DNA of 5,102 nt from Syntrophomonadaceae bacterium (GTDB lineage: Bacteria > Bacillota > Syntrophomonadia > Syntrophomonadales > Syntrophomonadaceae): NCBI GenBank assembly GCA_012522705.1, contig JAAYJY010000145.1:1-5102 (forward strand), read 5' to 3'. The notes under the pieces were generated by a model. It was given only the letters and a program-made list of their open reading frames with translations, ran no database searches and was not told the DNA's origin. Both the position numbers and the translations under genes were made by a program. This document shows, piece by piece, positions 1-4,562 of this stretch. Every line of letters begins with the position of its first letter. The first letter of the stretch is position 1.

Positions 1-297
1 GTATTAAAAGCAAGAGAACTGGGCGATTTCAGCGCTAACAGTTTAAAAGCCTACCAGGAATTACTGGAAGGGAGTTTTGTCATGCAGGACTTTCAGAGCT
101 TCAAAGAATCTCTGGATGTCTTGGAATATCCTCCCCTGTTCGAACACATCCCGGAACTTGTTGGCAATGTTATGAAAGACCTGTATGCAGTACCAGCGGG
201 ACCGAAGGACAGAATATATCCCACCCTGCGCAATCATCTAACCATAGGCGAGATATGGGGATTGGTCAAGTTGTGGAGGAGGATGATGAAGATATGA
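1..297 (+). CDS. fixC: FixC C-terminal end (ETF-quinone oxidoreductase-like flavoprotein), partial
   Basis: The reading frame is open from base 1 and gives the last 98 residues of a longer protein; its N-terminal FAD-binding part lies outside the window. The pattern YQELLEGSFVMQDF, then a PxLFEHIPEL-like stretch, a DLY segment and a basic tail (LVKLWRRMMK) resembles the C-terminal end of FixC and ETF:quinone oxidoreductases. FixC is a flavoprotein that takes electrons from the FixAB electron-transfer flavoprotein and works with FixX. Family members are roughly 430 residues, so about three quarters of the gene is missing here. The stop codon overlaps the fixX start (ATGA), the usual fixCX arrangement, and this is the strongest support for the call. 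An internal ATG at base 82 is not the true start, because the upstream residues also fit the family. Confidence 0.87.
   Translation, partial: VLKARELGDFSANSLKAYQELLEGSFVMQDFQSFKESLDVLEYPPLFEHIPELVGNVMKDLYAVPAGPKDRIYPTLRNHLTIGEIWGLVKLWRRMMKI
275..282 (+). promoter_or_regulatory. Ribosome binding site of fixX
   Basis: GGAGGAGG lies inside the end of fixC, 11 nt before the ATG at 294. It selects this start over the in-frame upstream ATG at 255, which would add 13 residues encoded by DNA that overlaps conserved fixC sequence. Confidence 0.75.
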
Positions 298-578
298 GCA
301 ACACATTAGGACTAAAAGCCAAATTGGGCTTAGACGTATTTAAACCGTACGTCAAGCCTCATATCACGATCAAACCCGGAATGGAAAAGGACCCACGATT
401 GAAAAAAGCGGTCTTGGTTTGCCCTGCCGGACTTTATACTGAGAACATCGCTGGTGAAGTCGAGTTATCCATCGATGGGTGTCTGGAATGTGGAACCTGC
501 CGCCTAGCTTGTGGAACAGAGGTTTTGGATTGGCAATATCCGGTGGGTGGCAGCGGAGTTCAGTTTCGCTTCGGTTAG
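294..578 (+). CDS. fixX: FixX ferredoxin-like protein
   Basis: This 94-residue protein is the usual length for FixX, the small iron-sulfur partner of FixC. The family corresponds to the C-terminal iron-sulfur domain of ETF:quinone oxidoreductase. The key features are C43-P-A-G-L-Y and the CLECGTC motif (C63, C66, C69), which by homology to ETF-QO ligate one [4Fe-4S] cluster. The conserved ending (WQYP, then GVQFRFG) matches the family. An additional cysteine, C73 in CRLAC, is not one of the four expected ligands. The start overlaps the fixC stop (ATGA), implying translational coupling. By family knowledge, FixABCX moves electrons from NADH or acyl-CoA oxidation to ferredoxin/flavodoxin and quinone (electron bifurcation in diazotrophs) or to crotonobetainyl-CoA reduction in enterics. 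Which of these applies here is not shown. Confidence 0.94.
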   Translation: MSNTLGLKAKLGLDVFKPYVKPHITIKPGMEKDPRLKKAVLVCPAGLYTENIAGEVELSIDGCLECGTCRLACGTEVLDWQYPVGGSGVQFRFG

Positions 579-720
579 GGAAAATTGTTTGAAATTTGTT
601 GTGTTATTAAGGGCCTTCAGGACCAAAACAAGTGCTCTTTTGACGATTTAAGGACTGGAAGCTCAATGACGGCGACCAATCAACCAATGACAACGTCAAG
701 TTGCAGTTCCCTGCGAGCCG

Positions 721-847
721 TGGACTGTCAGCTTGAACCGCAAATTGCAGAATCCAGCATAATTACAATCTGCTCTTCAACGAGGTCAACATCCGGCATT
801 CCAACTTCCTGGAATGGATCATAATCATCTTGATCGCCTTGAAATTC
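721..847 (+). pseudogene. Frameshifted remnant of RMD1/YagE (DUF155) family C-terminus
   Basis: From about 733 one frame reads LNRKLQ. After a one-base frame change near 748-755, a second frame reads IQHNYNLLFNEVNIRHS and then NFLEWIIIILIALKF (803-847). This is the signature of the C-terminal end of the RMD1/RMND1/YagE (DUF155) family: a helical LNxKL segment, a short linker, then an arginine- or leucine-rich turn into LEWIIIxLI, a membrane-anchoring helix. The remainder of the protein (over 200 residues in intact members) is absent, there is no start codon in frame with a ribosome binding site, and a TAA at 760 interrupts the first frame. What is seen is the motif and the frame change. The family assignment rests on recognition of the motif, and the decay is inferred. 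RMD1-like proteins have no well-established bacterial function. Confidence 0.55.
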
Positions 848-1035
848 GGTGCCGGTCAAGACCGACTGGAAGTACCGGGGCATTTAATAAAACCATATTG
901 TCATCACAGAGATATAAAGCCTCGTTCCGCAGATTTCCGTGTAACGGGTTTTTTCTCATGAAAGTATTGGATTTGACCATTTTTATCAACAAGATTATTT
1001 GCTGGCAGGTTATGCTTATGCTAAGAAAAAATTAC

Positions 1036-1041
1036 GGGAGG
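1036..1041 (+). promoter_or_regulatory. Ribosome binding site of the crotonase gene
   Basis: GGGAGG lies 10 nt before ATG 1052 but only 1 nt before the in-frame TTG at 1043. It therefore decides for the ATG as start. Confidence 0.8.
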
Positions 1042-1051
1042 TTTGAGAGAG

Positions 1052-1846
1052 ATGTTTAACGATGCGGTGCTTCTAAGTAAACAGGATGGGATCGCCACCA
1101 TCACCATGAATCGTCCCAAGGTAAACAATGCCCTGGATGCGGACATGCTGAACGGATTGGTTTGGGCTGTCCAGGCATGCTACGATCCCGGTATTCGGGC
1201 AGTAGTATTGACGGGGGCGGGCGACAAGGCCTTCTGCTTCGGAGGGGATATTGCCTTCGCGGCCAAATACGGAGATGGCGACCTACAGGCCTTATTCAGA
1301 GACATGACTGTACCTGCAGCCCGGCTGATCTCCGATATGCGCAAACTGCCCAAACCCATTATTGCCAGCATCAACGGCATGTGCGTGGGGGCCGGGGTCA
1401 GTTTTGCCGCTGCCTGTGACCTGCGCATCTGCCATACCGAAGTCATTTTCAAGCAGGCTTATACCGGGGTGGGGATATCCCAGGATTGCGGTTATAGTCA
1501 AATGGTGCCCATCATTATTGGATTGGGGCGGGCCAGCGAGATGGCTTTCCTGGACGATGTCATTACTGCCGCCAAAGCATTGGAATGGGGGCTGGTGAAT
1601 AGGATTGTGGCCCCAGACGAACTGGCCGCCGCAACCGTAAAAATGGCTACCCGGTTGGCCAACGGGCCTACTCAGGCCTACGCATGGTCCAAGGCGCTGC
1701 TGAACAAATGCCTGCTGCCCTACCTGGAAGTACAGCTGGAAATGGAACGGGATGGGGTAATGGCCTGTTCAATAAGCGATGATTATAAAGAAGGAGTAGC
1801 GGTATATATGGGTCAAAAGAAAAAGCCTGAGTTTACTGGAAAATAA
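1052..1846 (+). CDS. Enoyl-CoA hydratase/isomerase (crotonase) family protein
   Basis: This 264-residue single-domain crotonase-fold protein is of normal family length. Oxyanion-hole segments are visible as FCFGGD (61-66) and GMCVGAG (109-115), followed by the conserved ACDLRI (121-126) and LEWGLVNRIV (177-186). Compared with rat mitochondrial enoyl-CoA hydratase, the two catalytic glutamates are absent: the Glu144 position is S117 and the Glu164 position is Y137. An aspartate, D145 in ISQDCG, sits where dienoyl-CoA isomerase and PaaG-type enzymes carry a catalytic Asp. A simple 2-enoyl-CoA hydratase is therefore unlikely. A double-bond isomerase or a specialised acyl-CoA lyase/hydratase is more plausible, and this last step is inference. 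The gene probably forms an operon with the CoA-transferase 18 nt downstream, so its substrate is likely an acyl-CoA made or exchanged by that enzyme. The start is ATG with GGGAGG 10 nt upstream. Confidence 0.92.
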   Translation: MFNDAVLLSKQDGIATITMNRPKVNNALDADMLNGLVWAVQACYDPGIRAVVLTGAGDKAFCFGGDIAFAAKYGDGDLQALFRDMTVPAARLISDMRKLPKPIIASINGMCVGAGVSFAAACDLRICHTEVIFKQAYTGVGISQDCGYSQMVPIIIGLGRASEMAFLDDVITAAKALEWGLVNRIVAPDELAAATVKMATRLANGPTQAYAWSKALLNKCLLPYLEVQLEMERDGVMACSISDDYKEGVAVYMGQKKKPEFTGK

Positions 1847-1864
1847 AATAAGGGGGAGAAATGT

Positions 1865-3211
1865 ATGACGACTGATTGGAAACAAGCCTACCAGAGCAAA
1901 TTGGTGACCTACGCAGAGGCAGCCCAGCAGGTAAAATCGGGAGATTTTGTCGCCACTTCATTATCCAACGGGTCCATGTCCAACCAGATGGCCGAGGCCA
2001 TACTGGATCGGTGGCAGGAACTCGAGGATGTTATCATCAGTGACAGTCTGAACGTATATCCTTCCCGGTTTCTGAATCCCGAGTTCATGATTCAGCTGGA
2101 GGGGCACATTCAACATGCCCCGATCTTTGCAGTGGCCACTGTCCGCAAGATGTATGCCGCCAACCTGTCGGATTTTTACCCGGCCCAGACCTCCGATGCG
2201 GGTGATAAATACGGGGAAAGGGCTGATGTTTATTTCCTGATGGTGGCACCGCCCAACCGTCATGGCTTTTGCAACCTGGGACCGACTTGTTTCTATACCT
2301 CGGATGCGATCAGATCCGGGCGCGCCCAGGGCAAGCTGAGGACGGTCATCGCCGAGGTGAACGATCAGATGCCGGTAGTTTACGGGGACAATTGGATGCA
2401 TGTCTCGGAATTCGATCATTTGATCGAAAGGTCAGCCCCCATACCGGTATTTGGCCGTGGCCAGCCCACAGAGATCGAGCAGCGGATCGGGGAGTTTGTT
2501 CTGGAACTGATCAATGACGGCGATACTATCCAGATGGGTCTGGGCGGTATTTCCGAAGCAGTTGCTGCCGGCCTCAAAGGTAAGAACGATCTGGGGATTT
2601 TGACCGAAATGCTCCCCCTGGCCCTGCCCCAGTTGGTGGAGGCCGGAATCGTAAACAATTCCAGGAAACCGATCCATAAAGGTATCAGTGTCGCTTCATT
2701 CATAGCTGGAGACCAACCCTTGTACGAATACTGCACGGAGAACCCAGCCTGCCAGATCTACCCCGCGTCTTATACCAACGATCCGCGTTTTATTGCCCAA
2801 CACCCCAACGTTATAGCCATGAATACCTCGATCATGATGGATCTGACGGGTAACAGCGCCTGCGAGGGGATTGGTCACCGGATGATCAGCGGGGTAGGCG
2901 GACAACTGGACTTCCTGCTGGGCGCAACCTGGTCTCCCGGAGGCAAGCCTATCAATATGCTTTCCTCAACCCAGAAGAATAATAAGGATGAATTGGTTTC
3001 TTCAATCGTACCGGAACTGCCGCCGGGAACCCCGGTCAGTGTACCCCGTACCATAACCGATTATGTGATTACCGAATACGGTATCGCCAGGCTAAGATAC
3101 AAGAGCAGGCGGGAGAGGGCCCTTGAATTGATCGCTATTGCTCATCCAGACCTGCGGGGGGAATTGAAACAAAGCCTCAACAAGAACTTTTATCCCAACC
3201 CTTCCCAATGA
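1865..3211 (+). CDS. Acyl-CoA:carboxylate CoA-transferase (acetyl-CoA hydrolase/4-hydroxybutyrate CoA-transferase family)
   Basis: The 448-residue protein matches the length and order of class I CoA-transferases of the AbfT/Cat2/butyryl-CoA:acetate CoA-transferase group. These cytoplasmic enzymes move CoA between an acyl-CoA and a free acid through a glutamyl-CoA intermediate. Seen motifs are an N-terminal VKSGDFVATS segment (23-32), VAPPNRHGFCNLG (127-139), GLGG (225-228) in the CoA-binding loop, LTEM (246-249) with E248 as the probable catalytic glutamate, GVGGQLDF (343-350), and a C-terminal VPRTITDYVITEYGIARL region (393-410) typical of the family. The start is ATG at 1865 behind AAGGGGGAG (1850-1858), 6 nt spacing; the ATG at 1861 is in another frame. 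With the crotonase gene just upstream it probably activates a carboxylate, or releases one, using acetyl-CoA or butyryl-CoA. The exact acid (4-hydroxybutyrate, butyrate, crotonate or other) cannot be read from the sequence. Confidence 0.93.
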   Translation: MTTDWKQAYQSKLVTYAEAAQQVKSGDFVATSLSNGSMSNQMAEAILDRWQELEDVIISDSLNVYPSRFLNPEFMIQLEGHIQHAPIFAVATVRKMYAANLSDFYPAQTSDAGDKYGERADVYFLMVAPPNRHGFCNLGPTCFYTSDAIRSGRAQGKLRTVIAEVNDQMPVVYGDNWMHVSEFDHLIERSAPIPVFGRGQPTEIEQRIGEFVLELINDGDTIQMGLGGISEAVAAGLKGKNDLGILTEMLPLALPQLVEAGIVNNSRKPIHKGISVASFIAGDQPLYEYCTENPACQIYPASYTNDPRFIAQHPNVIAMNTSIMMDLTGNSACEGIGHRMISGVGGQLDFLLGATWSPGGKPINMLSSTQKNNKDELVSSIVPELPPGTPVSVPRTITDYVITEYGIARLRYKSRRERALELIAIAHPDLRGELKQSLNKNFYPNPSQ

Positions 3212-3254
3212 ACGGGATCGACCAGGTATTGATCGGGGAAATCGGTTCAGGTGA

Positions 3255-3283
3255 TTGACAAAATTCGGCCGAGTCGCTATATT
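3255..3283 (+). promoter_or_regulatory. Sigma-A type promoter of the T-box/oxidoreductase operon
   Basis: A perfect -35 box TTGACA (3255-3260) is followed after exactly 17 nt by TATATT (3278-3283), five of six matches to TATAAT. Transcription would begin near 3290-3292, just before the T-box Stem I, which is the expected geometry for a leader RNA. This makes the oxidoreductase a transcription unit separate from the CoA-transferase gene that ends 43 nt upstream. Confidence 0.88.
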
Positions 3284-3290
3284 ATTTTGT

Positions 3291-3549
3291 AATTGCAAAT
3301 TCCAAAGGCCGTGACGGAGAGAGTAGGTTTCAGCTGAACGTGGCAGCGAGCCGGGGAGGGTGCAAGCCCGGTACCAGTAGTCTGAAGTCCGAAAATAACT
3401 CCCGAGCTGCGGACCGAACGAGAGATCCAGTAGGCTCCGACGGGTTTCCCCCGTGACCGGGAACGCATATGATGGTATGTTTGTAAAAACGGGTGGTACA
3501 GCGAATGTCATTACGGCTTTCGTCCCTTTACGGGACGGAAGCCTTTTTA
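3291..3549 (+). promoter_or_regulatory. T-box riboswitch leader, probably tRNA-Ile responsive
   Basis: All main parts of a canonical T-box are visible. Stem I begins near 3311 with GGAGAGAGTA (3316-3325), its apical hairpin CCGGG/CCCGG (3351-3355 with 3367-3371) encloses GAGGGTGCAAG with the conserved GGTGNAAG, and its 3' side returns as CTGAAGTCC. The specifier-loop strand GAAAATAA (3391-3398) is followed by CTCCCGAGC. Aligned by its distance to GAGC with the Bacillus subtilis glyQS leader as I remember it, the specifier is ATA (3395-3397), isoleucine. AGTAGG (3429-3434) and Stem III ACGGG/CCCGT (3440-3444 with 3450-3454) follow. The T-box sequence GGGTGGTACAGCG (3491-3503) carries bulge UGGU, predicting a tRNA with discriminator A, as in tRNA-Ile. 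Uncharged tRNA would stabilise the antiterminator, formed with CGTCCC (3521-3526), and allow transcription of the oxidoreductase genes. The T-box class is near certain; the amino acid is less so. Confidence 0.96.
3515..3549 (+). terminator. T-box regulated intrinsic terminator
   Basis: Twelve base pairs (3515-3526 with 3532-3543, one U-G pair) with loop TTTAC are followed by TTTTT at 3544-3548. The 5' arm contains CGTCCC, which alternatively pairs with the T-box sequence at 3491-3503. Termination and antitermination are therefore mutually exclusive. Confidence 0.95.
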
Positions 3550-3672
3550 TTTCAAAGGAACCTGGCTATGTTCAGGTAAGTGCCAGGGACCAGAATAGTT
3601 GGGCGGCTGGAAAGGGACAATCCCCTCTCGCTGCAGATGGTATCAGCTATCCTTGGACTGGAGGGAGAAACA
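3550..3672 (+). other. Untranslated stretch between terminator and first gene
   Basis: About 120 nt separate the terminator from the start codon. It holds CCTGGC (3561-3566) with its inverted copy GCCAGG (3582-3587) around a 15-nt loop, and a tiny hairpin GGGA-CAA-TCCC (3614-3624). No ribosome binding site or gene is apparent before the one at 3660. A GTG at 3580 is in frame with the gamma subunit but has no ribosome binding site, and the extra 31 residues do not resemble the family. Confidence 0.5.
3660..3667 (+). promoter_or_regulatory. Ribosome binding site of the gamma subunit gene
   Basis: GGAGGGAG lies 5 nt before ATG 3673. It fixes the start just ahead of the conserved EFRWHGRGGQG segment, in preference to the in-frame GTG at 3580. 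Confidence 0.85.
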
Positions 3673-4257
3673 ATGGCAAGCAATGGTATGGTGGAGTTCC
3701 GCTGGCACGGCCGGGGCGGACAGGGAGCCAAGAAGGCCTGCATGCTGCTGGCCGACGTGGCTGCGTTGGAAGGAAAATTTGTGCAGGGGTTTCCGGAATA
3801 TGGGCCGGAACGGATGGGGGCTCCGATCACCGCCTACAACCGAATAAGTGAGCAACGGTGCAGTATCCATTCCAACATCTACTACCCTAACTACGTGGTG
3901 GTAGTGGACGAAACCCTGTTGGACAGCGTTGATGTCACCGGTGGACTCAAGGAGGGCGGAGCAGTGATCATCAATACCTCCGAGTCGCCCGGCGGGATAC
4001 GTCCCAAGCTGCGGGGATGGGGCGGCAAGGTGTGCACCATCGATGCCCGCCGCATTTCCGAGGAGATACTGGGCGCCAACTTTCCCAATACCCCCATGCT
4101 GGCGGCAGCCGTCAAGATTAGCGGGGTCCTGGCCACCGACCGTTTCCTGGACCATATCGTAGAATCCTTCCGGCATCAATTTGCCGACAAGCCCCAGGTT
4201 ATAGAGGGAAATATGGCGACCCTGAAAAAATCATTGGAGGAGGTGCAGGTAGGATGA
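3673..4257 (+). CDS. 2-oxoacid:ferredoxin oxidoreductase, gamma subunit (pyruvate/2-oxoisovalerate type)
   Basis: This 194-residue protein matches the PorG/VorG gamma subunit in length and motifs: WHGRGGQGAKKA (11-22), FPEYGPERMGAP (40-51), the VVVVDETLL strand-turn (75-83), and FPNTPMLAAAVKISG (137-151), which is the conserved NTPMLGA segment. In four-subunit enzymes gamma forms a Rossmann-like domain that helps hold coenzyme A and the core assembly. The complex decarboxylates a 2-oxoacid to acyl-CoA and CO2 and reduces ferredoxin, or runs in reverse. It is the first gene after the T-box leader, and its stop overlaps the delta start (ATGA). Sequence alone does not separate pyruvate from 2-oxobutyrate or branched-chain oxoacids, so no symbol is given. 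Confidence 0.93.
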   Translation: MASNGMVEFRWHGRGGQGAKKACMLLADVAALEGKFVQGFPEYGPERMGAPITAYNRISEQRCSIHSNIYYPNYVVVVDETLLDSVDVTGGLKEGGAVIINTSESPGGIRPKLRGWGGKVCTIDARRISEEILGANFPNTPMLAAAVKISGVLATDRFLDHIVESFRHQFADKPQVIEGNMATLKKSLEEVQVG

Positions 4258-4562
4258 TACAGGCCAAGGATATCAACGAACAAACCCCCTGGCAGGACCT
4301 GACCCCTGGCGGGGAGATCTACGAACCCGGTACCGCCCGGGGCTTTAATACCGGCATCTGGCGGACTGACACCCCGATCTTCCATGAAGAAGCTTGTAAA
4401 CACTGCATGCTCTGCATCCCGTTTTGCCCGGACAGTGCCATCCCGGTCCGGGACGGCAAGCGATTGGATTTTGATTACATGCACTGCAAGGGCTGCGGCA
4501 TCTGTATGGAAGTATGCCCCTTCCCGGCCATCACCATGGTTGCGGGAGGTGAGCCCCGATGA
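4254..4562 (+). CDS. 2-oxoacid:ferredoxin oxidoreductase, delta subunit, 2x[4Fe-4S] ferredoxin
   Basis: The 102-residue protein has two complete cluster motifs: C48-x2-C51-x2-C54-x3-C58-P and C78-x2-C81-x2-C84-x3-C88-P. It is a bacterial-type ferredoxin subunit (PorD/VorD) carrying electrons from the thiamine site on the beta subunit to external ferredoxin. The roughly 45-residue N-terminal extension before the first cysteine, with a GxWRTDTPIF segment, is typical of PorD and separates it from free ferredoxins. The ribosome binding site GGAGGAGGT (4236-4244) sits inside the gamma gene, 9 nt before the ATG. The gene overlaps both neighbours by ATGA, so the three subunits are probably made in step. 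Confidence 0.95.
   Translation: MIQAKDINEQTPWQDLTPGGEIYEPGTARGFNTGIWRTDTPIFHEEACKHCMLCIPFCPDSAIPVRDGKRLDFDYMHCKGCGICMEVCPFPAITMVAGGEPR

Larger units (their letters stand above)
579..1051. other. Intergenic gap without an intact gene
   Basis: This 473-nt stretch between fixX and the crotonase gene looks AT-richer than its neighbours and all frames are short. Its middle holds the DUF155 remnant listed separately. Bases 579-720 show nothing recognisable in any frame. Bases 848-1035 contain only an imperfect inverted repeat (TGCCGGT near 850 against ACCGGGGCA near 874) and a weak promoter-like TTGACC at 973-978, 17 nt before a poor -10 (TATTTG). No convincing terminator follows fixX. The gap suggests that the crotonase/CoA-transferase pair has its own promoter, but none can be fixed from the sequence. 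Confidence 0.6.

Noticed and set aside
850..885. Imperfect inverted repeat TGCCGGT/ACCGGGGCA as a terminator
   Set aside because: The stem needs a two-base bulge, the loop is long, and the following sequence (TTTAATAAAA) is not a proper T-run.
973..1001. Promoter candidate TTGACC-17-TATTTG before the crotonase gene
   Set aside because: The -35 box is good, but the -10 box matches TATAAT at only three positions and no supporting element is seen. The symmetric TTGA/TCAA around it does not have FNR/CRP spacing.
585..1059. Two short + strand frames (585-824 and 814-1059) filling the gap after fixX
   Set aside because: Neither has a ribosome binding site or a family-like sequence. The DUF155 motif found here lies in other frames, so these are chance openings over decayed DNA.
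1961..2419. 152-codon minus-strand frame inside the CoA-transferase gene
   Set aside because: The plus-strand gene is conserved along its full length. The antisense frame has no recognisable motif or ribosome binding site and reflects codon bias.
3580..3672. Longer gamma subunit from GTG 3580
   Set aside because: There is no ribosome binding site, the added 31 residues are unlike the family, and a strong GGAGGGAG sits before ATG 3673.
3453..3851. Open frame running through the T-box terminator into the gamma gene
   Set aside because: It lies across structured leader RNA and out of frame with the gamma subunit, with composition typical of a shadow frame.
3643..4179. 178-codon minus-strand frame opposite the gamma subunit
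   Set aside because: It is a shadow of the well-supported gamma gene and has no family resemblance.
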